A DNA stretch of 64,000 bases from Streptomyces tuirus (GTDB taxonomy: Bacteria; Actinomycetota; Actinomycetes; Streptomycetales; Streptomycetaceae). The notes beneath the pieces are model-generated. The model was not told the origin of the DNA. It searched no databases and worked only from the letters and a program-made list of their open reading frames with translations. Positions 37,689 through 46,089 of the stretch are shown one piece after another; position 1 is the stretch's first letter, and each line of letters begins with the position of its first letter. The position numbers were made by a program, and so were the translations under genes. The stretch lies in NCBI GenBank assembly GCA_018195615.1, contig JAGTPG010000002.1:434001-498000 (forward strand). Direction: 5' to 3'.

Positions 37689-38489
37689 CTAGGCGGAGGC
37701 GGCAGCCACGAAGAACGGAATGGCGATGAGGAAGCGGCCGGCCTCGGCGCGTCGGCGCTGTTCGGCGACCCACTCATCGGCCTGGCCACGGCCGACCGCA
37801 CCGCTCGTGCAGGCCCCCTCGGAGAGCATGGTGGCCAACGACAGCATCGCAGGATCGGTGAACACGCTCGTGTGCACCTCGACGGTGACGTCGTTGAAGC
37901 CGCCGTCCAGGAGCAGGTTGCGGTACTGGCGGCCGGCGCGGGGCGTGCCCAGGAGGTCGGCACGGGCGTGCACGATCGTGCGGGTGAGCGCCGCGTCATC
38001 AGAGTCGACCATGATGGCGTCCCAGTCCTGCCCGACCAGGACGATCCTGCCGCCCGGGCAGAGGACGCGCCGCGCTTCCGCCACCGCGCGCCACGGCTCC
38101 TGAAGAAATTGGAAGACCTTGTCGGCACGGTAGCCGCGCACACTTCCGTCGGCGAACGGTAGATCCTCCGCCCCCGCCTCCCAGAACTCGGCCCCCGGCC
38201 ACCGCTCCCGGGCCGCGGCCAGAATCCACGGATCGGGATCCACGCCCACCGCGTGGACGCCACGCTCGGCCAGCTCGGCGACGGCCCGCCCGGCACCGCA
38301 GCCGATGTCCACGACAGACGAGCCCGGGACAAGAGACAACAGTTCATAGGAGCGGGCCCGCAGCAGGCTCGCGCTCGGCATCTGGTCCATCGCGTCGAGC
38401 AGGGCCAGCATGGCCTCGGTTTCTCGGTGCTTTTCCACAGCTTCCTGGTTCTTGGACAGGGACGCCAGGCACCGACTTGATGTCAACAT
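37689..38489 (-). CDS. SAM-dependent methyltransferase (class I)
   Basis: A 266-residue Rossmann-fold methyltransferase. Motif I is SVVDIGCGAGRAVAEL, the acidic end of strand 2 is VGVDPDP, motif II ADKVFQFLQEP and motif III CPGGRIVLVGQDW. It resembles ubiquinone/menaquinone-type or small-molecule methyltransferases. ATG 38489 is the best-supported start, though ATG 38528 (MLIALAPLSPLDF) and an internal ATG are possible; none has a strong Shine-Dalgarno. It shares its strand with TetR copy 2 directly upstream and may be co-transcribed with it. Confidence 0.85.
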   Translation of the reverse strand: MLTSSRCLASLSKNQEAVEKHRETEAMLALLDAMDQMPSASLLRARSYELLSLVPGSSVVDIGCGAGRAVAELAERGVHAVGVDPDPWILAAARERWPGAEFWEAGAEDLPFADGSVRGYRADKVFQFLQEPWRAVAEARRVLCPGGRIVLVGQDWDAIMVDSDDAALTRTIVHARADLLGTPRAGRQYRNLLLDGGFNDVTVEVHTSVFTDPAMLSLATMLSEGACTSGAVGRGQADEWVAEQRRRAEAGRFLIAIPFFVAAASA

Positions 38490-38656
38490 GAAGTCGAGCG
38501 GAGACAACGGCGCGAGCGCGATGAGCATCGGCGCTCTTGCGGCACGGTTGGGTCTCGCACGCACGTCCTGCGGTATGGGGAGTTGATGGGCCTGCTGCAC
38601 CCCGTACGGGACGCAGGCCGACGCCGTCGCTACGGCCGGACGGCGCCGTGCCCTTG

Positions 38657-39280
38657 TCAGTGGTGGCGCGGGCGAGGCAGCAGGGCGAACGCGCTCTCCG
38701 CTATCGAGGTCAGGCGGTCGGGGCTGTGGCCGTACGCGCCCACGACATCGCTGCCGCGGATGATGGTCAGCAGAAGGTATGCGAGGTCGTCGGGGTCCGC
38801 GTCGGGGTCGATGTCGCCGTTGCGCTGCGCCGCTCGCACGCACTCGGCCACCGCCGCCCGGACCACGGAGAAGCACTCGCTGGCCAGGCGTTTCACCTCG
38901 GGGTCGGAGGCGCCGATCTCCAGGGCCATCTTGGCGGCGAAGCAGGCCGCCCCCGCCCGGTCGGAGGCGGGGGGTACGTCGGCGGCGAGTGGCACCCCGT
39001 GGACGGCGCGGAGCAAGTACGCGTGCAGTCGTTCCAGGGCACCCTCGTCCGGTCCGTCGAGCATCTTCCGCGGACCCTGCGCCAGCCGGGCGAAGTACCC
39101 GGACATCGCCTCCAGCAGCACGCCGTGCTTGCCGTCGAACGCGCCGTAGAGGCTGCCGCGGCCCAGGCCGGTGGCGGCGCTGATGTCGTCGACGCTCGTG
39201 CCGTTGTAGCCCGAGGTCCGGAACTGCCGCTCGGCGGCATGCAGGACGTGGTCGCGGTCGAAGCTGCGTGGTCTGGCCAT
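38657..39280 (-). CDS. TetR-family repressor, copy 2
   Basis: A 207-residue paralogue of the gene at 30636-31259, about 90% identical, with the same HTH (TSVDDISAATGLGRGSLYGA) and the same C terminus (SAFALLPRPRH). Differences cluster in two stretches of the ligand domain (AQGPRKMLDGPDEG versus GQFAPKALAGPDES, and AADVPPASD versus APDLPPVPD), so inducer preference may differ while DNA binding is kept. Divergent from the SDR gene, with operator B in the gap. Confidence 0.93.
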   Translation of the reverse strand: MARPRSFDRDHVLHAAERQFRTSGYNGTSVDDISAATGLGRGSLYGAFDGKHGVLLEAMSGYFARLAQGPRKMLDGPDEGALERLHAYLLRAVHGVPLAADVPPASDRAGAACFAAKMALEIGASDPEVKRLASECFSVVRAAVAECVRAAQRNGDIDPDADPDDLAYLLLTIIRGSDVVGAYGHSPDRLTSIAESAFALLPRPRHH

Positions 39281-39309
39281 ACAAAGAAGGTAAAGCCGAC
39301 CTACACTTC

Positions 39310-39355
39310 TTGACAAGCCAGTACAGAACTGCATAAGTTCCGGACTGTTCAGTAA
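39310..39355 (+). promoter_or_regulatory. TetR-controlled promoter/operator, copy B
   Basis: -35 TTGACA (39310-39315), an 18-bp spacer, -10 TAAGTT (39334-39339). Operator arms GTACAGAAC (39321-39329) and GTTCAGTAA (39347-39355), with the same 17-bp spacing as in copies A and C. Confidence 0.8.
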
Positions 39356-39419
39356 ACAACCGTCCTGAGCTCGCCGGACAGTGCCCGACGAAGCCATGCC
39401 CACAACCCAAGGAACCACC

Positions 39420-40235
39420 ATGCAGACAGCTCACCGAGTGGCCCTTGTGACGGGCGCCTCCTCCGGGATCGGGCGGGCGGCGGCGCTCGCCCTGATGGGC
39501 GCCGGCTTCGCGGTGGTCGGCACGAGCCGCAATGCGGCGAACGCCGAGCCGCTCGCCGGAGTGACGTTCCTCGATCTCGACGTGGCCAGCGACGAGTCGG
39601 TCCGCTCCCTGGTCGGGGAGGTGATCGATCGGTTCGGCCGGATCGACGTCCTGGTCAACAACGCGGGCGTGGGCGCGGTCGGCGCCGGCGAAGAGAGCTC
39701 GATCAACCAGGCCAAAGAAGTCTTCGACATCAACGTCTTCGGCCTGATCCGGATGACAAACGCAGTGCTGCCCCACATGCGCGCCCAGGGCGGTGGCCGC
39801 GTGGTCAACGTCTCCTCGGTACTCGGACTGATCCCAGCCCCCTTCATGGCCGTCTACGCCGCCACCAAGCATGCGGTCGAGGGCTACGCCGAGTCCGTCG
39901 ACCACGAGCTTCGCGAGCACGGCGTACGGATGCTGCTGGTCGAGCCGGCCTACACGAGCACGAGTTTCGAAGCGAGCAGCATGGCACCCGACTCGCCCGT
40001 GCCGATCTACGCCGCGCAGCGGGAGGCCTCCCGAGACGTGCTGGCCACGGCGGTGCGCAACGCCGACGGCCCGGACGTTGTCGCGAAGGTGATCGTCGCG
40101 GCCGCCACCGATTCCAGGCCCAAGCTCCGGTACACCGCTGGCGCGATGGCCAAACGCGTCAGCGTCCTGCGCCGGATCGTGCCCTCGCGCGCCTTCGACG
40201 GACAGATCCGCAAGCTCAACCGACTGGCCGGCTGA
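39420..40235 (+). CDS. Short-chain dehydrogenase/reductase
   Basis: A 271-residue classical SDR: cofactor motif TGASSGIGRAAAL, NNAGVGAVG, catalytic Ser in NVSSVLG and YAATK (YxxxK). The PAYTSTSF segment and Ala/Arg-rich C terminus resemble retinol-dehydrogenase-like SDRs. ATG 39420 follows AAGGAACC. It is the first gene after operator B, so it should be induced when TetR copy 2 (or 1) is released. The three-gene redox-signalling operon starts 35 bp downstream and may be read through from the same promoter. Confidence 0.9.
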   Translation: MQTAHRVALVTGASSGIGRAAALALMGAGFAVVGTSRNAANAEPLAGVTFLDLDVASDESVRSLVGEVIDRFGRIDVLVNNAGVGAVGAGEESSINQAKEVFDINVFGLIRMTNAVLPHMRAQGGGRVVNVSSVLGLIPAPFMAVYAATKHAVEGYAESVDHELREHGVRMLLVEPAYTSTSFEASSMAPDSPVPIYAAQREASRDVLATAVRNADGPDVVAKVIVAAATDSRPKLRYTAGAMAKRVSVLRRIVPSRAFDGQIRKLNRLAG

Positions 40236-40270
40236 CCCCGCAGTACGGGGCGGCGCCCGAGGAGACGCAC

Positions 40271-41989
40271 ATGTCCGAACCAGAGACACCGAAGTTGGCA
40301 TCAGCATCTCTCGTCCGACCGCTCCTGGACGCTGCGCGGACCGTCATCATGACCGTGGACGACGATCCCGGGGTGTCCCGGGCCGTCGCCCGTGACCTGC
40401 GGCGGCGCTACGGCGCCTCGTACCGGATCGTGCGCGCGGAGTCCGGCGACTCCGCGCTGGAGGCGCTGCGCGAGCTGAAGCTGCGCGGCGACCTGGTGGC
40501 CGTGATCCTGGCCGACTACCGGATGCCGCAGATGAACGGCATCGAGTTCCTCCAACAGGCCCTGGACGTCTATCCGGGTGCCCGGCGCGTGCTGCTGACC
40601 GCGTACGCGGACTCTAATGCGGCGATCGACGCGATCAACGTCGTCGACCTGGACCACTACCTGCTCAAGCCGTGGAACCCGCCGGAGGAGAAGCTCTACC
40701 CGGTGCTGGACGACCTGCTGGAGGCGTGGCGGTGCAGTGACTTCCGGCCGGTGCCGAGCACGAAGGTCGTCGGGCACCGGTGGTCGGCGCGCTCGTCGGA
40801 CGTACGGGAGTTCCTGGCCCGCAACCAGGTGCCGTACCGCTGGTACTCCACCGAGGAACCCGAGGGGCAGCGGCTGCTGACCGCTGCGGGGCAGGACGGG
40901 CAGCGGCTGCCGGTGGTGATCACGGCGGACGGTACGGCGCTCGTCGAGCCGGAGGTGCCCGAACTGGCCGCGCACGTGGGGCTGGCGACGACACCCACGG
41001 CCGACTTCTACGACCTGGTCGTTCTCGGCGGCGGGCCGGCCGGGCTGGGCGCGGCCGTGTACGGGGCCTCGGAGGGCCTGCGTACGGTGCTCGTGGAGCG
41101 GTCGGCGACCGGCGGGCAGGCCGGGCAGAGTTCGCGGATCGAGAACTACCTCGGTTTCCCGGACGGGGTGTCCGGCGGCCAGCTCACCGACCGGGCGCGA
41201 CGCCAGGCCACGAAGTTCGGCGCCGAGATCCTCACCGCGCGGGAGGTGACCGGACTGGAGAGCAGCGGGGCGGCGCGGCTCGTACGGTTCGCGGACGGGT
41301 CGCAGATCGCGGCGCACAGCGTGATCCTGGCGACCGGTGTGTCGTACCGGCAGCTGGAGGCGCCGGGTGCCGACGAGCTGTCGGGCCGCGGGGTGTTCTA
41401 CGGGTCCGCGCTCACCCAGGCCGCCGCCTGCCAGGGCCACGACGTGTACATCGTCGGCGGCGCCAACTCGGCCGGGCAGGCGGCGATGTACCTGTCCAGG
41501 GGCGCCAAGTCGGTCACCCTGCTGGTGCGCGGAGCGGACCTCACCGTGTCGATGTCGCACTACCTGATCCAGCAGATCTCCGAGTCGCCGAACATCTCGA
41601 TACGGGCCCACACGGTCGTCGAGTCCGCGCACGGCGACGGCCACCTGGAACAGCTGACGCTGCGCGACACGACGAGCGGGCAGACCGAACTGGTCGACGC
41701 GCAGTGGCTGTTCGTGTTCATCGGCGCGGCCCCGCTGACCGGCTGGCTGGACGGCACGGTGCTGCGCGACGAGCGCGGTTTCATCCTCGCCGGGCCCGAC
41801 TTGACCGCCGACGGGCGGCCACCGGCCGACTGGGAGCTGGACCGGCCGCCGTACCACCTGGAGACCAACATCCCCGGCGTGTTCGTCGCCGGGGACGCGC
41901 GCGCGGAGTCCGCCAAGCGGGTCGCGTCCGCCGTCGGAGAGGGAGCCATGGCCGTGATGCTCGTCCACCGGTATCTGGAGCAGTCGTGA
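40271..41989 (+). CDS. Response regulator fused to thioredoxin-reductase-like flavoprotein
   Basis: A 572-residue three-part protein. Residues 22-145 are a receiver domain with the acidic pocket VDDD, phospho-acceptor Asp in LADYRMPQMNG, Thr in LLTAYAD and Lys in LLKPW. Residues 165-235 resemble a glutaredoxin fold without its Cys pair (GHRWSARSSDVREFL, LPVVITADG). Residues 245-570 are a TrxR-like flavoprotein: LGGGPAGLGAAVYGASEG (FAD), GGQAGQSSRIENYLGFPDG and VGGANSAGQAAMYLSRG (NADPH). The redox CxxC of TrxR is absent, only one Cys (AACQGHD) remaining. Phosphorylation may switch an oxidoreductase rather than transcription. GTGA overlap with the kinase gene; RBS GGAGACG. Confidence 0.9.
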   Translation: MSEPETPKLASASLVRPLLDAARTVIMTVDDDPGVSRAVARDLRRRYGASYRIVRAESGDSALEALRELKLRGDLVAVILADYRMPQMNGIEFLQQALDVYPGARRVLLTAYADSNAAIDAINVVDLDHYLLKPWNPPEEKLYPVLDDLLEAWRCSDFRPVPSTKVVGHRWSARSSDVREFLARNQVPYRWYSTEEPEGQRLLTAAGQDGQRLPVVITADGTALVEPEVPELAAHVGLATTPTADFYDLVVLGGGPAGLGAAVYGASEGLRTVLVERSATGGQAGQSSRIENYLGFPDGVSGGQLTDRARRQATKFGAEILTAREVTGLESSGAARLVRFADGSQIAAHSVILATGVSYRQLEAPGADELSGRGVFYGSALTQAAACQGHDVYIVGGANSAGQAAMYLSRGAKSVTLLVRGADLTVSMSHYLIQQISESPNISIRAHTVVESAHGDGHLEQLTLRDTTSGQTELVDAQWLFVFIGAAPLTGWLDGTVLRDERGFILAGPDLTADGRPPADWELDRPPYHLETNIPGVFVAGDARAESAKRVASAVGEGAMAVMLVHRYLEQS

Positions 41990-43470
41990 GCGGGCGGCTG
42001 ATGCCGTGCAGCGCGGCGGAGATCAGTTCGCTGTTCCTCTTCGAGAAGCTGAACTCCGAGCAGCTCGGCAGGCTGTGCAGCGAGGGACGGGTCGAACTGT
42101 TCGACCCGGGGCCGGTGTTCGCCGAAGGTGACCCGGCGACCTGCTTCTACGTGATGATCGAGGGCACGGTCGTCGTGTCGCGCCGGGTGGGGGGCGACGA
42201 CATCGAGGTGAGCCGCACGTCCCAGCCAGGGGTGTACGCGGGGGCCCTGCGGGCCTACGTCGAAGACGGGAAACCGCAGCGGTACATCAACTCGGTGCGG
42301 GTGTCGGAGCCGACGCGGTTCTTCGTCCTACCCGCCGAATCGTTCGCGACCTTCATGCACGAGTGGTTTCCGATGGCGGTCCATCTCCTGGAGGGCCTCT
42401 TCCTCGGTGCGCAGACCTTTCAGCGGGCCGTCGGGCAGCGCGAACGGCTGCTGGCGCTGGGCTCGTTGTCCGCAGGCCTCACCCATGAGCTCAACAACCC
42501 GGCCACGGCCGCCGTACGGGCCACCTCGTCGCTCAGGGACCGGGCCGCGCACATGCGCAACAAGCTCAGCGCCATCGCCTCGGGCCCCTACCAGGGCGAC
42601 GCCCTGAAGGCCCTGCTCGACCTCCAGGAGCGTACGGCCGAGCGGGTCTCCAAGGCGCCGCCACTGAGCCCGCTCGAAGCCTCCGACCGGGAGGACGAAC
42701 TCGCCGACTGGCTCGACGACCACGGTGTCCAGAACGGCTGGAAGATCGCGCCCACCTTCGTACAGGGCGGTCTCGACATCGACTGGCTGGAGCAGATCGC
42801 GACGGCCGTCGAAGAGCAGGAAATCCTGCAGAGTGCCATCGAGTGCCTCAACTACACAGTTGAGACCGAGCTGTTGATGTCCGAGATCGAGGACTCCACC
42901 ACCCGTATCTCGCAGCTCGTAGACGCCGCCAAGCAGTACTCGCAGCTGGACCGCGCCCCCTACCAGGTCGCCGATGTCCACGAACTCCTCGACAGCACGC
43001 TGCTGATGCTGTCGGGCAAGATCGGTCCACAGGTCAAGGTCGTGAAGGAGTACGACCGTTCGGTGCCGAGGATTCCGGCCTACCCGGCCGAGCTGAACCA
43101 GGTGTGGACCAACCTGATCGACAACGCGGTCTTCGCCATCAAGAGCGCGGGCGGCGAAGGGACGTTGACCGTACGCACCGCTGTGGTGCACGACCGGCTG
43201 CTGGTGGAGTTCCGCGACACGGGCCCGGGAGTGCCGGCCGAGATCCGCGGTCGGATCTTCGACCCGTTCTTCACCACCAAGCCGGTGGGCGAGGGCACGG
43301 GACTGGGGCTCGACATCTCCTGGCGGATCGTCGTCAACAAGCACCACGGTGACCTGAAAGTCGAGTCCGTACCCGGCGACACCCGCTTTCAGGTGCTGCT
43401 CCCCCTCACCGCCACCGACCCCGAAACCGAGCCCGATACCGTCCCCGACCCGGCCCAGGAGCCGTCATGA
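41986..43470 (+). CDS. Histidine kinase with N-terminal cNMP-binding-like domain
   Basis: A 494-residue soluble sensor kinase starting at GTG 41986, overlapping the previous stop. Residues 15-140 form a cyclic-nucleotide-binding fold (FAEGDPATCFYVMIEGTVVV). The H-box is SLSAGLTHELNNPATAAVRA, residue about 168; N-box NLIDNAVFAI, G1 DTGPGVPAEI, F-box PFFTTKP and G2 GEGTGLGLDIS complete a functional ATPase. No membrane segment, so it senses a cytoplasmic signal. The cognate receiver is very probably that of the preceding gene. It ends ATGA-overlapped with the UBP finger gene. Confidence 0.92.
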   Translation: MSGRLMPCSAAEISSLFLFEKLNSEQLGRLCSEGRVELFDPGPVFAEGDPATCFYVMIEGTVVVSRRVGGDDIEVSRTSQPGVYAGALRAYVEDGKPQRYINSVRVSEPTRFFVLPAESFATFMHEWFPMAVHLLEGLFLGAQTFQRAVGQRERLLALGSLSAGLTHELNNPATAAVRATSSLRDRAAHMRNKLSAIASGPYQGDALKALLDLQERTAERVSKAPPLSPLEASDREDELADWLDDHGVQNGWKIAPTFVQGGLDIDWLEQIATAVEEQEILQSAIECLNYTVETELLMSEIEDSTTRISQLVDAAKQYSQLDRAPYQVADVHELLDSTLLMLSGKIGPQVKVVKEYDRSVPRIPAYPAELNQVWTNLIDNAVFAIKSAGGEGTLTVRTAVVHDRLLVEFRDTGPGVPAEIRGRIFDPFFTTKPVGEGTGLGLDISWRIVVNKHHGDLKVESVPGDTRFQVLLPLTATDPETEPDTVPDPAQEPS

Positions 43471-43817
43471 CCATGGACACCGGCATCGACCCCAGCGTCC
43501 CGCCCAGCGGTGCCGGATGCGTCGAGTGCGACGCCGACGGCGGCTGGTGGTTCCATCTGCGGCGCTGCGCCCAGTGCGGTCACATCGGCTGCTGCGACGA
43601 CTCACCCGCCAAGCACGCCACCGGCCACTTCCGGGACACCGGCCATCCGGTGATCCGCAGTTACGAGCCGGGCGAGACCTGGTTCTGGAACTTCGAGACG
43701 TCCGAGCCGCACGACTCCGGTCCGGCCCTGGCTCCCCCGGACGCCCACCCTGCCGACCAGCCCGCGCCGGGACCGGCGGGGCGCGTGCCGGCGAACTGGG
43801 CGGACACGCTGCGCTGA
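43467..43817 (+). CDS. UBP-type zinc-finger protein
   Basis: A 116-residue protein with a zf-UBP domain (about 17-75): CVECDADGGWWFHLRRCAQC, GHIGCC, then HATGHFRDTGHPVIRSYE and GETWFWNFE, so all Cys/His zinc ligands are present. In eukaryotes this fold binds the free C-terminal Gly-Gly of ubiquitin. In bacteria it occurs next to flavoprotein/kinase pairs with no known ligand. ATG 43467 overlaps the kinase stop, so all three proteins are translated together. The tail is Pro/Ala-rich and probably disordered. Confidence 0.92.
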   Translation: MTMDTGIDPSVPPSGAGCVECDADGGWWFHLRRCAQCGHIGCCDDSPAKHATGHFRDTGHPVIRSYEPGETWFWNFETSEPHDSGPALAPPDAHPADQPAPGPAGRVPANWADTLR

Positions 43818-44134
43818 GCTCGGCCGGCCAGGGCTGTCAGTGGTGGATGTCAGCCCCCGCATCCGGCAGGGGCAGCGGGACGGTGACGTCGGCCAGGACG
43901 TCGACTCCAGAGCGCAGGCACTGCTCCTGCAGAACACCCCGGCCGGCCTGCGGGTCATGGCCAAGACGTGTGACCGGCCGACGCTCCACCGGATCACCGA
44001 CACGGCCCTCGCGGGCCTCTGAGACAGGACACTTCGGGCGACCGCACGTCTTTGCGCCTGATCAACTTCACAGACCAAAGAAATGAGGAGATTGCCCGTA
44101 TTGCGGCATTCTCCTCACCTGAAAGGACAGAACC
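43818..44134. other. Gap with no recognised gene
   Basis: 317 bp. A rightward frame (43840-44022) ending TLHRITDTALAGL and a leftward frame ending LADVTVPLPLPDAGADIHH with a stop near 43840 are both too short to name. The latter, with its regular codon use, may be the tail of a lost gene. Confidence 0.3.
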
Positions 44135-45013
44135 ATGGAACGCAACGAGTCTCCCGACGCGACGTACGCGAGAACCTGGAGCAACGGCCGCGGCGAGATG
44201 CGGTTCTTCACCCGGGCCGATGGTTCGCGGCTGCGCTACTACACGGTGGGCACCGGCCCGGCCCTCGTTCTGATGCACACCGTGCGCGGCCAGCTCGACT
44301 ACTTCCAGCGGGTGATCCCGCTGTTGTGGGACAACTACACGGTCTACGCGCTGGATCTGCCCGGGATGGGATGGTCCGACATCGTCCCCGGCGCACAGTA
44401 CGAGGAGCCGCAGCTGCGGGCCGCGGTCGTCGAATTCGTCCGCGGACTGGACCTTCACGACGTCACCCTGTCGGGCGAATCGCTCGGCGGCGCCCTGTCC
44501 CTGTCGGCATCGGTCGACCTGAAGGACCGGGTCAGCCGGGTCGTGGCCTTCAACAGCTACGACTACCCCCAGGGAGGTGAACGTGGAAACTGGATCGCCC
44601 GCGTCATCATCTCCAGCGTGCGGATGCCCGTGCTGGGCCCCTTCTTCGCCACCCAAGAGCCGCGGCCCATCTTCCGGGCAATTCTGCAGGGCGGCTACGT
44701 CGACAAGACCCGGCTGCCCGAGGACTTCATCACCGAGCTACTGAGAAGCGGCCGCCGCAAGGGCTACGACAAAGTGGCCCGAGGGATCTTCCGCAGCCTC
44801 AAGGGATTCGACCGGGCCCGCGAGCGCTACCCGCGCGTGTCGGCACCCGTCACCCTCGTCTACAGCGAAAACGACTGGTCCAGGCCCGCCGAGCGAGACC
44901 GCGTGGCCAACGCGCTGACGGACGTCCACCGCATCACCGTGCCCCGCACCGGCCACTTCTCCGCCTTGGAGCGCCCCGACGAGATGGCGCGGATCCTGCT
45001 CGACGCGGCCTGA
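44135..45013 (+). CDS. Alpha/beta hydrolase (Ser nucleophile)
   Basis: A 292-residue alpha/beta hydrolase: nucleophile Ser in LSGESLGGALSL, acid Asp in VYSENDWSRP and His in PRTGHFSALERP. The oxyanion segment is LMHTVRGQLDYF instead of HG. An Ser elbow suggests esterase, lipase-like or C-C hydrolase activity, in contrast to the two Asp-nucleophile hydrolases at 31.5 and 34.3 kb. ATG 44135 is preceded by GAAAGGACAG. It stands alone between two stretches of degraded sequence. Confidence 0.87.
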   Translation: MERNESPDATYARTWSNGRGEMRFFTRADGSRLRYYTVGTGPALVLMHTVRGQLDYFQRVIPLLWDNYTVYALDLPGMGWSDIVPGAQYEEPQLRAAVVEFVRGLDLHDVTLSGESLGGALSLSASVDLKDRVSRVVAFNSYDYPQGGERGNWIARVIISSVRMPVLGPFFATQEPRPIFRAILQGGYVDKTRLPEDFITELLRSGRRKGYDKVARGIFRSLKGFDRARERYPRVSAPVTLVYSENDWSRPAERDRVANALTDVHRITVPRTGHFSALERPDEMARILLDAA

Positions 45014-45663
45014 CCCCAAACGACCGGCACCCCGCTCATCCCCGTCAGGACATGAGGAAGCGCCATGACTCAGGCCGCCTCCCACCTCGTCAACCGTGTG
45101 CGGTGACATGTTCGCGTAGTCCGCCGAGGCCGAAGCCGTCGCCGTGTGCCGCGGCGGGCAGTCGGGTGCCGCCCCGGCGCGAACGGTGGCGCATCTGCTC
45201 TGTGGGCCCGCGGCATCGGCGTATCGCCGACCGTCATGTGAACTGTTTGCCGAGGTGTTCACGGCTGACATCGGCCGTTCGGCTGGGCCTCTCACGCCGC
45301 AGCCGTCAGGAACCGCCCGTTCGGCCGCCCGACCGCCACACCGGCGACCTCTCGCCATGCCCCGCGCCGGAGCCACTCGACCCCACAGCGGTAACCGCCT
45401 CACCACCGGACGGCACAGAAACCGGCGAACTCACCATGCTCTCCCCCAGCACCGACGGCATCGCACCCTGCTCGATCCACAACAAGCCGCCCCCTGCCCG
45501 CCCCTACCCCGTCGCGATCACGCCCCGCACACGCAGAAGCCCCCGCTCATCGAACAGGAACCCCCTTTCCCACAACGCACTGAGTCTCGATCAGAGCGTG
45601 GCACTGCGGTCTTCTGCTGTTCGCCTCGGCGAGAACTTCGCCAGCATCTGAGAACCCGGAACC
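45014..45663. other. Degraded stretch with no supported gene
   Basis: 650 bp. AGGAAGCGCC before ATG 45065 looks like a genuine ribosome site, but the frame (MTQAASHLVNRVR) stops after 13 codons. The longer open frames here have no domain, start or codon pattern I trust. Probably the joint of several recombined pieces. Confidence 0.4.
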
Positions 45664-45830
45664 ATCGAGCCTTTCGGGCTGCTGCCCGGCGGCATGCTCA
45701 CCGAATGGGCGTCGTGGCGGTGGGTGATGTACGTAACCGCCGCCTTCGCGGCCCCGCCCTGGTCGGTGCGTTGCTGCTGCCGGCCAAGCCTGTGATCACC
45801 TAGAAGCCCAAACTTGACATTCCGGGCATC
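45664..45830 (+). pseudogene. MFS transporter fragment, duplicate of 49300-49470
   Basis: The stretch encoding GGMLTEWASWRWVMYVTAAF is almost the same DNA as 49328-49400, including the following GGTGCGTTGCTGCTG and CCCAAACT(T/C)GA. It lacks both ends of the transporter and shifts frame once. It ends about 30 bp before promoter copy C. Confidence 0.75.
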
Positions 45831-45861
45831 GCCGTGGCGAGCGAGGGCCGACCTGTCGAAC

Positions 45862-45907
45862 TTGACAACTCAGTACAGAACCGCCTACGTTTCTGACTGT
45901 TCAGTAC
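45862..45907 (+). promoter_or_regulatory. TetR-controlled promoter/operator, copy C
   Basis: -35 TTGACA (45862-45867), an 18-bp spacer, -10 TACGTT (45886-45891). Operator arms GTACAGAAC (45873-45881) and GTTCAGTAC (45899-45907); this copy has the most symmetric arms. No TetR gene is attached here, so regulation must come from the copies at 31 and 39 kb. Confidence 0.8.
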
Positions 45908-46089
45908 ACAACGGTCCTGGGCTCACCGGACAGGCTGCGTGCACGCCTGGCGCGATCGAGGGCAACCCATGCCTTTGAACTCCTCCGCGCCGCCCTCCAC
46001 AACAGCCCAAGACGGGCGCCCACCATTCCTGGGCTTCCTGAACAGCTGCCCCCTGCAAACCACCCGGAACTCGAAGGGTTGAGCGAACC

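Noticed and set aside
37689..40307. An 872-codon leftward open frame across methyltransferase, TetR copy 2 and SDR
   Set aside because: It is real only for the methyltransferase portion (37689-38489). The remainder reads through TetR in the wrong frame and antisense to the SDR.
45052..45803. Overlapping open frames of about 200 codons as genes
   Set aside because: No domain, no ribosome site at their starts and irregular third-position use; they overlap a repeated MFS fragment.
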